In this document: positions 7,888 through 17,171 of the stretch, in pieces
How the letters are laid out: each line of letters opens with the position of its first letter
Position numbering within the stretch: position 1 is the first letter of the stretch
NCBI GenBank assembly: GCA_964655225.1
Contig: CAZZMB010000005.1
Span: forward strand, 4,588-68,587
Length of the DNA stretch: 64,000 bases
Reading direction: 5' to 3'
DNA from: JAFMKE01 sp964655225
Lineage (GTDB): Bacteria; Bacteroidota; Bacteroidia; Chitinophagales; UBA8649
Notes under the pieces: model-generated
Seen by the model: only the letters and a program-made list of their open reading frames with translations
The model's database searches: none
Told to the model about the DNA's origin: nothing
Position numbers and translations under genes: made by a program

Positions 7888-10296
7888 GTGATTCGATTTC
7901 TTTTTCTACTTAGTATTTGTATCCCTAGCTGGATTCAAGCACAAACCTTAAAAATTGAAAATGAGGAGACGAACGAGCCCATAGAAATGGCTACGATTTC
8001 AAGCAATAGTCCTTCTTTATTTGCAATCACTAATGGAAAAGGAGAGGCTGATATTTCCGATTTTTTGGATATAGAAAATATAGAAATTAGAAGTGTAGGC
8101 TTTGAAAATTTGAGTATCTCCTTCAAGGAAATTCAAAATCGTTATTTTGAGATTAAGCTACAGCCAAGTAGTTTTTCTTTAGATGATGTAGTGGTAAGCG
8201 CAACTAAATGGAGGCAAAGCAATAAGGAAATACCTGGCAAAATATCTAGTATAACTGCTAAGGATGTAGTCTTGTCAAATCCACAAACCACAGCTGATTT
8301 GTTAGCGAGTTCAGGAGAGGTATTTATCCAAAAAAGTCAGCAAGGTGGAGGGAGTCCGATGATCCGAGGTTTTTCCACTAATCGACTACTATACACAGTT
8401 GATGGGGTACGAATGAACACAGCAATCTTTAGAAGTGGGAATGTTCAAAATGTAATTTCCTTGGATGCCTTTGCTACTGAAAACACTGAAATCATGTTTG
8501 GTCCAGGTTCGGTAATTTATGGAAGTGATGCAATTGGTGGTGTAATGAGTTTCACTACCTTGACTCCTCAGTTTTCATCTACGGATAAGTTATATGCGAA
8601 GGGAAATGCATTAACTCGATTTGCCTCAGCTAACAATGAGCTAAGCGCGCATGTTGACATTAACTTAGGATGGAAGAAGCTTGCTACAATAACTAGTTTT
8701 ACTTATTCGAATTTTGGTGATTTGAAGATGGGAGGTCACGGTCCTGATGAATATTTACGCCCATTTTATGTCCAAAGAAAGGATAGTGTGGATGTACTTA
8801 TTACAAATGATGATCCATTAAAGCAAATACCAACTGCCTACTCGCAGATTAATGTGATGCAAAAGCTTGCATTTAAACCCAATAGAAACTGGGATCTCAC
8901 CTATGCTTTTCATTATTCTGAAACTTCAAGCTATGGCCGTTATGATCGACATATTCAATATCGGAATGATTTGCCCAGAAGTGCGGAATGGAACTATGGT
9001 CCGCAAAAATGGCTGATGAATCAGTTAACAATTGCTCATAAGAGAGCCAACATCGCTTTTGATGAAATGAATATTCGTTTGGCGCATCAGTATTTTAACG
9101 AAAGTAGAATTGATCGCGATTTTAATGAGCTAATTCGTTCTACCAAACAAGAAAAAGTTTTCGCCTACTCTGCAAACATTGATTTTGTAAAAAACTTTCT
9201 TGATAAGCACAAAGTCTTTTATGGAGTAGAATTCGTGAATAATGTGGTGAGTTCTGAAGGAGAAATGAAGAATATCGATTCAGATGCTGCTTTTGATGCT
9301 GCTTCTAGATATCCAAATGCTGCTTGGGCTACTGCGGGTGTTTATGCAAGCTATCAATTTAAGGCAAGTGATAAATTTAATATTCAAGCTGGTTTGAGAT
9401 ACGCACATTTCATAATAGAGGCTGACTTTAGAAATAACTTGGCTTATTACCCTTTGCCTCAAGCTGAAGCCAATCTAAGTGAAGGTTCCGTAACAGGTAG
9501 TTTGGGAGCTATTTATACACCAAGTTCAAATACGACTGTTCGCTCTAATTTCTCGACGGGTTTTCGAGCGCCTAACATCGATGATATCGGCAAGATATTT
9601 GATTCAGAACCAGGATCTGTGGTTATTCCTAACATCAACCTAGAAGCGGAGTACGTGTACAACGGAGAAATTGGATTTGCGCAAATAGTTAAAAATAATT
9701 GGAAGATTGATGCAAGTGCTTATTACACTTTTTTGCAGAATGCTATGGTTAGACGAGACTTCAGTTTTAATGGACAAGACAGTATTGTTTACCAGGGGGA
9801 ATTGAGTCAAGTACAGGCCATTCAAAATGCAGCGAATGCTCATGTTTATGGAGCACAAGTGGGTTTGGAAGCTAAACTTCCTCATGGCTTTGGTTTAAAT
9901 GCGGTCTATAATTATCAGAGAGGTAGGGAGGAGTTGGCTGATGGTACACGAAGTGCCTCAAGACATGCGGCACCAATGTTTGGGGCAGCACATGTGACTT
10001 TTACACATAAGGGTTTGCTTATGGATTTGTATACTTTGTTTAGCGGAGGGGTGAGTTTTGAAAATTTACCTGAGGAGGAAAAGAGTAAAGGATATCTTTA
10101 TGCTATTGATGAGGACGGTAATCCATTTTCTCCAGCTTGGGCTACGCTTAATTTAAAGACATCTTATCGTTTAAATAAAAACTTTAGTATTAGTGCAGGC
10201 ATGGAAAACATCCTAGATTTAAGGTATAAATCATACAGCAGTGGCATTGCTGCAGCTGGTAGGAATTTTATTCTTTCAGGGAAGCTAAGTTTTTAG
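7888..10296 (+). CDS. TonB-dependent outer membrane receptor, heme/hemoglobin-type plug
   Basis: About 802 residues from a GTG start. A signal peptide ends near residue 19 (WIQAQT). A carboxypeptidase-regulatory-like beta domain follows (about 20-95), then the plug domain (about 110-225) and a 22-strand barrel ending in Phe (LSGKLSF). The plug contains PMIRGFSTNRLL, VDGVRMN and YGSDAIGG, a pattern shared with the heme/hemoglobin receptor subfamily, although siderophore or other ligands are possible. It imports its ligand with energy from TonB. It is monocistronic and faces a convergent ribosome hibernation gene 20 bases downstream. No heme-utilisation partner is adjacent. Confidence 0.9.
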   Translation: MIRFLFLLSICIPSWIQAQTLKIENEETNEPIEMATISSNSPSLFAITNGKGEADISDFLDIENIEIRSVGFENLSISFKEIQNRYFEIKLQPSSFSLDDVVVSATKWRQSNKEIPGKISSITAKDVVLSNPQTTADLLASSGEVFIQKSQQGGGSPMIRGFSTNRLLYTVDGVRMNTAIFRSGNVQNVISLDAFATENTEIMFGPGSVIYGSDAIGGVMSFTTLTPQFSSTDKLYAKGNALTRFASANNELSAHVDINLGWKKLATITSFTYSNFGDLKMGGHGPDEYLRPFYVQRKDSVDVLITNDDPLKQIPTAYSQINVMQKLAFKPNRNWDLTYAFHYSETSSYGRYDRHIQYRNDLPRSAEWNYGPQKWLMNQLTIAHKRANIAFDEMNIRLAHQYFNESRIDRDFNELIRSTKQEKVFAYSANIDFVKNFLDKHKVFYGVEFVNNVVSSEGEMKNIDSDAAFDAASRYPNAAWATAGVYASYQFKASDKFNIQAGLRYAHFIIEADFRNNLAYYPLPQAEANLSEGSVTGSLGAIYTPSSNTTVRSNFSTGFRAPNIDDIGKIFDSEPGSVVIPNINLEAEYVYNGEIGFAQIVKNNWKIDASAYYTFLQNAMVRRDFSFNGQDSIVYQGELSQVQAIQNAANAHVYGAQVGLEAKLPHGFGLNAVYNYQRGREELADGTRSASRHAAPMFGAAHVTFTHKGLLMDLYTLFSGGVSFENLPEEEKSKGYLYAIDEDGNPFSPAWATLNLKTSYRLNKNFSISAGMENILDLRYKSYSSGIAAAGRNFILSGKLSF

Positions 10297-10316
10297 AAAA
10301 TGCGTTTGCATACTTT

Positions 10317-10622
10317 TTACGAGCGATTAATTCGAGATTCCAAAGCTGTTTTGAGTTTACCTATTCCCATCGTGATAGATTTTTCTATTGTATCTGCATG
10401 GCAACTTACAACAATCGGCTGCATGTTTTTTGGTCTTGCTTCCATCACACACTTCTTATCTTCAGGTCCTTCTTTTGCAGCATTTTCATCAGAAAGATGA
10501 ATTTCTATGCGCGTCAGATGATCCGCAAAACGGGACATTTTATCTTTAAGCAAAGCATCAATGTAGTTTTCTAATCTTTCGTGCCCTTCGATATTTTTAT
10601 CTGTGTTTAATTGAATATTCAT
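10317..10622 (-). CDS. hpf: ribosome hibernation-promoting factor (HPF/RaiA family), short form
   Basis: The 101-residue protein has the beta-alpha-beta-beta-beta-alpha layout of the short HPF/YfiA family: an N-terminal strand with the NI...HERLENYID helix, RIEIHLSDEN, CVMEARPKNMQPIVVSC and a final helix beginning DTIEKSI. These proteins bind the 30S decoding region and help silence ribosomes in stationary phase. There is no long C-terminal dimerisation domain. It converges on the TonB receptor gene. Confidence 0.85.
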   Translation of the reverse strand: MNIQLNTDKNIEGHERLENYIDALLKDKMSRFADHLTRIEIHLSDENAAKEGPEDKKCVMEARPKNMQPIVVSCHADTIEKSITMGIGKLKTALESRINRS

Positions 10623-10747
10623 CGTATAATTTGTTTTCGTTTTTAGCCTAAGTTAAATCTCTGTATGGATTTACAGACATATTTTAAAGATACAAGAATC
10701 TATTGATAATTAGAGGAGTCTTTTACTTTTCCACGTATCTTTATCTT

Positions 10748-11545
10748 ATGAGTTTACTAATGAAATATGGGAAAACTGCCTTAATTGCTGGAGCATCAGA
10801 GGGCATAGGTGCCGCATTTGCAAAACACTTAGCGATGTGTGGATTGGATTTGCTTATCGTAGCTCGACGGGTAGAACCCTTAATGTCTTTAGCCAAAGAA
10901 ATAGAGGAGAAGTATAAGGTAAGTGTGCAAATCGTTTCTTGTGATTTATCCAAAGTGGATGCAGCAAAAACTTTACTTCATGCCGTAGATCAATATGATA
11001 TTGATGTTTTTATATATAATGCTGGCTTATCCTATATAGGTGCTTTTGAAAAAAATGACACTGAACATCATCTGCAAATAGCTAGAACAAACATAATGAC
11101 TCCATTAAGTATGGTTCAGGACTTAGGAACAAAAATGCTCTTGAGAAAACGAGGAGCAATTGTCTTGATGGGTTCCTTGGCTGGTCTTCAGGGTGCTGGT
11201 TATTTGTCGACTTATGCTGCTACCAAAGCATTTGACACCATTCTTGCAGAAAGTTTATGGTATGAATGGAAGAATAAGGGGATAGATGTAATAGCTTGTG
11301 TAGCGGGCGCTACTTCCAGTCCAAATTTCTTAAATACTAAACCGAAAAAGGCAGGTTTGATAGAGCCAAAAGTTCAGACCCCTGAGGAAGTTGTAGCGGA
11401 GTGTTTCGAGAAATTGGGAAAACAACCTCGAATTATCACTGGCTTTGCTAATCGTCTTGCTAGCTTCATTATGCATCGTATCTTACCCCGTAAATTAGCC
11501 ATTAAAATTATGGGTGATACCACAAGAAAGATGTACGAGTTATAA
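10748..11545 (+). CDS. short-chain dehydrogenase/reductase
   Basis: A 265-residue NAD(P)-dependent SDR. The nucleotide loop is GASEGIG (15-21), the NAG motif is at 91-93, and the catalytic Ser143, Tyr156 and Lys160 are in place (GSLAG and YAATK). The ATG at 10748 is chosen over an upstream TTG at 10703 because the extension is not protein-like. The substrate is unknown. The N-terminal sequence KTALIAGASEG and hydrophobic C-terminus resemble the DltE/YqjQ-like classical SDRs. It is monocistronic and convergent with the phosphatidyltransferase gene. Confidence 0.88.
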   Translation: MSLLMKYGKTALIAGASEGIGAAFAKHLAMCGLDLLIVARRVEPLMSLAKEIEEKYKVSVQIVSCDLSKVDAAKTLLHAVDQYDIDVFIYNAGLSYIGAFEKNDTEHHLQIARTNIMTPLSMVQDLGTKMLLRKRGAIVLMGSLAGLQGAGYLSTYAATKAFDTILAESLWYEWKNKGIDVIACVAGATSSPNFLNTKPKKAGLIEPKVQTPEEVVAECFEKLGKQPRIITGFANRLASFIMHRILPRKLAIKIMGDTTRKMYEL

Positions 11546-11558
11546 TGTCCTCAAGGAT

Positions 11559-12326
11559 TTATTTTAATGAATATCTTCGAATACCTATAAAAAGAAAAAT
11601 AAATACAGAATAAACAATAAAAAAGGGAATCACGTAAATTTCTAGATGCAGAACTAATAGCATAGCAATGATTAGAATTTGGAAACCAAGTCCAAAAGTG
11701 GATAGCAAGGTCATAAACCATCCTGGGAAATTTTTGCTGTGCATCGCATCTCGATCCATTAGATAAATGACTTTATCAAAAGGGATATACAGGAAGTTAT
11801 ATATCTTATAAAATATATTTACTGCTTGTTGAGTTTCACCTTTAAAAGCTGTGGGGATGTGATCTTCGAATATTCGACTAGTTGTATCTCCGTTCACGTT
11901 ATTTCGTAATATCACATAGTAATAATTGTATAAAGTTCCCTGTAATTGGACACCAATGAAAGCTAGAATCATTAACAATAGCGAGCTGTCATTGATGTAC
12001 CAAATAGCAAGTAAAAAAAGAAAATTCAAGATTATATCAGCAATGGAATCATAGTATCTTCCGACGTATGATGGCGTGTTTTTCAATCGAGACAGCTCTC
12101 CGTCTGCGGCGTCTAAAATTGATTTTAGTATAAGAAAGCATGCTGCTAGAATAAAATAGTTGTTCAGTATACACAGGATTGCCAATAAACCAGAAGCAAT
12201 GAACCAAGAAGTTACATGAATAGGCGTGATGGATGTGTTTTTTAAAGCTGATGCAATAAGCCTAGCAATAAACCTACCATAATCAGACAGATCTGTGAAT
12301 TGATATTGCTTGGGAAGTTTGGCCAT
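11559..12326 (-). CDS. CDP-alcohol phosphatidyltransferase family membrane protein
   Basis: 255 residues with about six membrane helices and the family signature D72-x2-D75-G-x2-S-R80-x8-G89-x3-D93-x3-D97. The usual Ala before Arg is Ser here. These enzymes displace CMP from CDP-diacylglycerol or another CDP-alcohol to make phospholipids or ether lipids. The identity of the acceptor alcohol cannot be read from sequence. The gene is separated by about 190 bases from the next gene on the same strand, so it may have its own promoter. The gap holds only AT-rich sequence with no clear signal. Confidence 0.85.
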   Translation of the reverse strand: MAKLPKQYQFTDLSDYGRFIARLIASALKNTSITPIHVTSWFIASGLLAILCILNNYFILAACFLILKSILDAADGELSRLKNTPSYVGRYYDSIADIILNFLFLLAIWYINDSSLLLMILAFIGVQLQGTLYNYYYVILRNNVNGDTTSRIFEDHIPTAFKGETQQAVNIFYKIYNFLYIPFDKVIYLMDRDAMHSKNFPGWFMTLLSTFGLGFQILIIAMLLVLHLEIYVIPFFIVYSVFIFLFIGIRRYSLK

Positions 12327-12515
12327 TAAGCGTTCATTTGATGCACGAAGATAAGAAGCTTGAACAAGTTTGAGCGCATTTGTTTAAATTACCTTCTTAC
12401 CGCTGACCTTCATCTTAATAATTATTTAATTAATTAAGCTGTGATTAACAAGCACTATGTTAACACTTGAATAACAAGAACTGATACACAAGCACTCGCA
12501 ATGTAGCCTTAGTAG

Positions 12516-13595
12516 TTAATAAATTTTTGGAATAATTCGATAAGGAACTTTCTTCAAATACTCATCCCAAAGTGGACCATATTTAGCTGCACAACGTTTA
12601 TCATCATCCATTTGTCTTGGGAATAATAAGGCGACATAATACAAAGGATATAGCCATGGCCAAGGCAAAAGTATATGTCCAATAGCGATTACAATGCCCG
12701 ATGCCATACCTATTTCACCAAGATAATTAATGTGTCTACTCAAGCCCCAAAATCCATTCACTAAAAGTGTGCGATCGCCATCTGTTATTGTTTCTGGTTG
12801 AATACCTAAAAAAGACTTTGTAGGGTCTCGTTTAAAAAAGTATTTCTGCATGTTTGCCCCTCTTGCTAGGCTCCAGCTACTAAAAAAGACAAGAGCACCT
12901 AACGCTATCAGCCAAGTTGGCTGATTAGGGCTAGATAGCCCTGCGGTTGACCAAAATGGAATAGTGTAAAAGAAAGGGTAGAAGGCTATGCATCCCCAGC
13001 CTAATTTAAAACCTACTCTTTCCGCAAAAATATCATAGGTGTAGAGATGAACCTCTTCAAACGTAAGGTAGTCTATGATAAAATAAGACAACAGACCAAC
13101 ACCAACAAATAGTCCAATATTGGATGCTGAACCATACAATAGGTAGTGATGAGCCGCAAAGCTATAAATATTTATAGCCAGCATGATAGCTCCAATCAAA
13201 TAAAGCCACATCTTCGCATCTATTCTACCTCCCCATAATTGCGGATTTTCTAATCTACCTAAATAGAAGTCCATTAAAAAAGAGCTTTTAACTTTAGTAT
13301 AGGGGATTACAATAGCGAATGAAAAAGCTAAACCGAAAAATATGGCTCCAAACAAGGCAGGCCAGCGTACAGTATAAAACCAATCCCAAGCTAAAAATTC
13401 TGTAAAACAAAGTCCAGCCCAAGTAGCAATCGCGATAAATAAAACGAGTAAGCCATTTAGACGATACTTTAGCTTTTCATCAGTACCAGTTTTGGTCACA
13501 TAGCCAATCACCCAGCGTCCTGGTACGATGGCATTTAAAATGAATATATAGGCATATACAATTCCAGGGGCTATAAATCCTAAGAAATTTTCCAT
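12516..13595 (-). CDS. ERG4/ERG24-family sterol reductase homologue (delta-14-type)
   Basis: A 359-residue integral membrane protein with about 9-10 helices. Its last third carries the sterol C-14/C-7/C-24(28) reductase signature: LLVNGFWGLSRHINYLGE (about 280-300), then DDDKRCAAKYGPLWDEY and VPYRIIP at the very C-terminus. In eukaryotes these NADPH enzymes reduce sterol double bonds in the ER membrane. The conserved Arg-His-x-Asn-Tyr-Leu-Gly and Lys-Tyr-Gly-x-x-Trp blocks belong to the NADPH/sterol site of that family. Bacterial members are known but scattered. It lies 21 bases after a flavin enzyme gene in the same direction. The actual substrate in this organism is unknown and could be an exogenous sterol or another polycyclic lipid. 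Confidence 0.82.
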   Translation of the reverse strand: MENFLGFIAPGIVYAYIFILNAIVPGRWVIGYVTKTGTDEKLKYRLNGLLVLFIAIATWAGLCFTEFLAWDWFYTVRWPALFGAIFFGLAFSFAIVIPYTKVKSSFLMDFYLGRLENPQLWGGRIDAKMWLYLIGAIMLAINIYSFAAHHYLLYGSASNIGLFVGVGLLSYFIIDYLTFEEVHLYTYDIFAERVGFKLGWGCIAFYPFFYTIPFWSTAGLSSPNQPTWLIALGALVFFSSWSLARGANMQKYFFKRDPTKSFLGIQPETITDGDRTLLVNGFWGLSRHINYLGEIGMASGIVIAIGHILLPWPWLYPLYYVALLFPRQMDDDKRCAAKYGPLWDEYLKKVPYRIIPKIY

Positions 13596-13616
13596 AAGTG
13601 TTTTATTTTTTTACTG

Positions 13617-14642
13617 TTAGTTTCGTCTAACTACAGAATTTTCCATAGCGGCTTTCTTCTTCTCTTCACTTGAGTTTACCTCATGGTATTGTTGCACAAG
13701 TTCTTCCGTAATTTTTTTAACCGATCGAATGGCTTTGGTATATTCAATAGAAGGACCTGCGCACCATACGGTTTCATAAGTTGAGGTGAATGCAGCTTTT
13801 TCTACCGACTTCATACCTTTATAGAAGGTGAGCATTTTCACATACTTCTTAAGCTTTTTATTCTTGCTTAATAACTTCTCAAACCAGTTTTGTTTCGTTC
13901 CTACTTCTTGTACATAAGGAGTATTAATTACAGTACATGGCGAACCCGAAATTTTTGTTGTCAGGACGATGTCATCTGCGCCATAATCCACGCATGCTTG
14001 CTTATATTCTTCAGATACTGGAGCCTCAGGAGTTGCAATATAAATACTACCCATACTCACGCCAATAGCGCCATCTTCATTGATTCTCTTCCAGATTCCG
14101 GCTCCATCTCCAACGCCTCCGGCTGAAATTACGGGGATATTTACTTTTGATTTTAACAAAGGAATGAGTTCTGCACTCATCATAGGGCCCGCATGACCGC
14201 CTGCTTCTTTATTCACGGCAATAACGGCATCGGCTCCCAGCTTTTCAACTTTTTCTGCGTAGGCTACGTCAACCACGTCACAAAACACTTTAATGCCATG
14301 TGGCTTACATTGATTGATTACCTCTTCAGGTGATCCTAAAGACGTAATAATAAAATCAACTTTCATATCTACACAGGTGGCTAATTGTCTTTTGTAATGG
14401 ATATTTGATTTATTTACAATCAAATTAATTCCTATAGGACCTCCACCTTTTTCTTTGATTTCTTTAAGACCTGCGCGCATTTGCTCATCCTTTCTCCAAT
14501 TTAAGGCTGGTATACAGGGGGCAATACCCGCTTTTATAGCCTCGATACTCATTTCTTCGTTACTCACTAAAAACATTGGAGCAAGGATAATTGGGTACTT
14601 TATGTTTAGTAAGTCAGTAAGTGATGTTTTTATTTTTCCCAT
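13617..14642 (-). CDS. nitronate monooxygenase-like FMN enzyme
   Basis: 341 residues with the TIM-barrel fold of the 2-nitropropane dioxygenase/NPD family. FMN-binding and catalytic features include YPIILAPM near the N-terminus, KEAGGHAGP with the probable catalytic H150, and ISAGGVGDG followed by GVSMGSIYIATPE. Family members oxidise alkyl nitronates or act as NAD(P)H:flavin or enoyl reductases (FabK-like), so the reaction is not certain. It is probably co-transcribed with the downstream sterol reductase homologue, raising the possibility of a lipid-related role. Confidence 0.85.
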   Translation of the reverse strand: MGKIKTSLTDLLNIKYPIILAPMFLVSNEEMSIEAIKAGIAPCIPALNWRKDEQMRAGLKEIKEKGGGPIGINLIVNKSNIHYKRQLATCVDMKVDFIITSLGSPEEVINQCKPHGIKVFCDVVDVAYAEKVEKLGADAVIAVNKEAGGHAGPMMSAELIPLLKSKVNIPVISAGGVGDGAGIWKRINEDGAIGVSMGSIYIATPEAPVSEEYKQACVDYGADDIVLTTKISGSPCTVINTPYVQEVGTKQNWFEKLLSKNKKLKKYVKMLTFYKGMKSVEKAAFTSTYETVWCAGPSIEYTKAIRSVKKITEELVQQYHEVNSSEEKKKAAMENSVVRRN

Positions 14643-14853
14643 ATACGCATAAAATTAAGAATTTATTTAGAATTGTTTGAGGTCTTGTAGGTGTTAACTC
14701 CCCAAATACAATCTATTTTTTATAAGGTTTCGGCAGACAATGATGATTTTGCTATTTTAATTACGGTTTTCAGTTTATCCCAATAAATAAAGATTACTTT
14801 TTTGCATTACGTCATTTACAGAATTCATCAAAGAGGCCTTGAAAGGTTCACAG

Positions 14854-15789
14854 CTAATCGATTTCAAAGAACTTAAGAATATCGGCAGTACATTTATCTA
14901 GTTCCTCTAGCATAGGAGCATGACCACATTTTTCATAAGTCAAGAAAGTACAATTGGGTAGGTCTCGATTAAATCGTTCAGCATGACTAAAAGGGATAAT
15001 TTCATCTTCAGTGCCCCAAATTAGTAGGGTAGGTGTTAGTATTTGCTTAATGGTACTTGTATCCATAAATTTCTTATAACCAGCTATCTGTTTGAGATAC
15101 TCTAAATTACCCACCTTATTCATCATCCCATATTTCCTATCTAACAGTTCAGGATCGATATGCTCATCATCATAGAAACACATTTTGACATTACTCTTCG
15201 CAATAAACGGTGCAGCGCCTTTAGCCAATAAAAAACGAATGATTGGCTGGTTAATCCACTCTGCGTTTTTCTCTGCAATTTGAACCATATCATATCCTGC
15301 TGGAGCAAGTAGTACCAACTTTTGAATTTTTTTCATTTTAGAAAGAGCGGTATTCCAAGCAATCATTCCACCCATAGAGTTTCCAATAAGGTAGCAGGTA
15401 TCTTTGGTATAGTTATCCAAAATAAAATCCATAAAATCTCTATATACTGTCTGTATATCAGCTGTGTGTATGGGGGCATCGCTTAGCCCAAATCCAGGTA
15501 AATCGAAACTTACCACATGGTAATTCTTTGCTAATCGCTCCGCTAGTGGATTAAATTCGTGCATGGCACCACCTAAACCATGGATCAATATAACACTTGT
15601 ATTTCCGCTTCCTTGTTCGGTCAAATGAACCTTTATACCTTCCCAATCTATGAATTGAGAATTAGGATATTTATATTTCTGAATAGTGGCTTCTTTTGAA
15701 AGGAAATGATTTTTTCTAAATACAGTATATCCGCCTATCATTAGGATGAATAGTAAAACAACCAGCCCTAAAAATTTAAATATTATCAT
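14854..15789 (-). CDS. alpha/beta hydrolase, membrane-anchored
   Basis: 311 residues. A single N-terminal hydrophobic helix (about 1-20) is followed by a classical alpha/beta hydrolase core: HGLGG oxyanion loop (70-74), nucleophile S138 in GNSMGG, an acid in WGTEDEI and the His in CGHAPMLE. It resembles lipase/carbon-carbon bond hydrolases of the MhpC type. It is the last gene of a tight minus-strand operon (6 bases after the flavin reductase gene) headed by fumarylacetoacetase, so a role in aromatic or ester breakdown is possible but not shown. Confidence 0.85.
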   Translation of the reverse strand: MIIFKFLGLVVLLFILMIGGYTVFRKNHFLSKEATIQKYKYPNSQFIDWEGIKVHLTEQGSGNTSVILIHGLGGAMHEFNPLAERLAKNYHVVSFDLPGFGLSDAPIHTADIQTVYRDFMDFILDNYTKDTCYLIGNSMGGMIAWNTALSKMKKIQKLVLLAPAGYDMVQIAEKNAEWINQPIIRFLLAKGAAPFIAKSNVKMCFYDDEHIDPELLDRKYGMMNKVGNLEYLKQIAGYKKFMDTSTIKQILTPTLLIWGTEDEIIPFSHAERFNRDLPNCTFLTYEKCGHAPMLEELDKCTADILKFFEID

Positions 15790-15795
15790 GGTTGA

Positions 15796-16644
15796 TTAGA
15801 TTAAAATACAAAGCGCTTTTCTTATTTCTCCAGCTTCTATTAATCGTTTAGCATTAATTTCATGGTCTTCAGAATTATTTTTAATCAGTTCACTTCGAAC
15901 TTCCTGTATTTCATTCTCATCGGGTAAGCTTGTTTCCATGGCAAGCTGGGCAATTTCATTCCCCGTTAGCACAGCACTTTCCACTATGTGCCTGGGAAGT
16001 CCATCGAAGCCAAGATTGATTTTGCTAAATGGATTATTAATTTCAAAAATAGAATTGCCTTGTGCACGCACATAATATTCCTTTCCCATTCTACCCACTA
16101 AGTCAATTTTTTGCGGATCTACCATTCCTTCATCGTCTAGTATATCCTCACTGAAATGCATCTGCACAATTTCGCAAATAAATAGGTTTGGGGCACCACC
16201 AATATCGCCAAATGTCACAATTTCTTTGACTTTACATTCAAACTGAACAGGACTCTCCTTAACACGCAATGGCTCAACCAATTTGGATTTAATGCCAGTT
16301 ACACCCGCTTTTTCAAATTCATTAACCTCACTTGCGTAATCCGTACTGCTAATATTCATTTGGTTCACTAATCGATAAGGAACCACATTAATAACCACTT
16401 CTTGTGTCATTTTTATATTGTGCAGTGTGTCTTTGGTGGTATTATCTCTTCCTCTTCGGTTACTGGAGAAAACTAGGAGGGGAGGGTTAGAGCCTATCGC
16501 ATTGAAAAAACTGTAAGGTGCTAAATTGGATTCTCCTTTTTCATTGACTGTACTTGCCCAACATATAGGTCTTGGGCCTACGGATCCTGTAATAAATTGG
16601 TGTCGTTTTCGTATGGGAACTTCTAGTGGGTCGTATGAAATCAT
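15796..16644 (-). CDS. flavin reductase-like FMN-binding protein
   Basis: 282 residues. The N-terminal two thirds carry the flavin reductase split-barrel features: ITGSVGPRPICW, SNLAPYSFFNA and NTTKDTLHNI. Members bind FMN and reduce flavin or serve as partners of oxygenases. The C-terminal part (about 225-282) is helical and less conserved. Its ATG overlaps the stop of the membrane hydrolase gene by four bases (ATGA), indicating translational coupling inside the fahA operon. Confidence 0.82.
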   Translation of the reverse strand: MISYDPLEVPIRKRHQFITGSVGPRPICWASTVNEKGESNLAPYSFFNAIGSNPPLLVFSSNRRGRDNTTKDTLHNIKMTQEVVINVVPYRLVNQMNISSTDYASEVNEFEKAGVTGIKSKLVEPLRVKESPVQFECKVKEIVTFGDIGGAPNLFICEIVQMHFSEDILDDEGMVDPQKIDLVGRMGKEYYVRAQGNSIFEINNPFSKINLGFDGLPRHIVESAVLTGNEIAQLAMETSLPDENEIQEVRSELIKNNSEDHEINAKRLIEAGEIRKALCILI

Positions 16645-17171
16645 CGGATTTTTGGTTTATATACTCTAAAGATAATAAAGCTCAATAAAAGAGGAATGCC
16701 AATCCAAATAAACTCACTTTTCAAAACAGCCAGTCCCCATTCGCTTAAAAATTTTTGCAAGCCAATAGGAGATACTTTTATCATGCGCCAGGGTAAGAAG
16801 TAACGGGTATTATCAAATGGAGCAAAAAAGGCTACGCCACTTCCGCCTGTGGTCATGGCATCTAAAATACTGTGAGATATGGTGGACATGAATAGAAATG
16901 CAGCGATTGCAAAAAAACGTTGTTTGCTTTTACTGATGGAAAAACTAATCAGTAGACTTAATAATACAGCAAAAGTAATCGAGTGACTTATTCCTCTGTG
17001 TCCCCACATATCTTCATAAGGAATACCTAAGCTAAAACTTAAGACATCTATATCAGGAAGAATACTACAAAGGACCCCAATAACTATTATCTTTTTGGAA
17101 AGCTTACTTTTGAGCCTAAATATATTACTTATGGCAAGCGCACTTGCAGCATGTCCAAAAGCTGATGCCAT
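16641..17171 (-). CDS. YdjM/DUF457-family membrane-bound metal-dependent hydrolase
   Basis: 176 residues with four or so membrane helices. The family pattern is an early His (FGHAASALA), SILPDIDVL and WGHRGISHSI, then TISHSILDAMTTGG, which together give the His/Asp metal-site set of the LexA-binding/YdjM-type inner membrane hydrolases. Biochemical function is poorly known. Its start overlaps the fumarylacetoacetase stop by one base and its end overlaps the next gene by four. Confidence 0.82.
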   Translation of the reverse strand: MASAFGHAASALAISNIFRLKSKLSKKIIVIGVLCSILPDIDVLSFSLGIPYEDMWGHRGISHSITFAVLLSLLISFSISKSKQRFFAIAAFLFMSTISHSILDAMTTGGSGVAFFAPFDNTRYFLPWRMIKVSPIGLQKFLSEWGLAVLKSEFIWIGIPLLLSFIIFRVYKPKIR

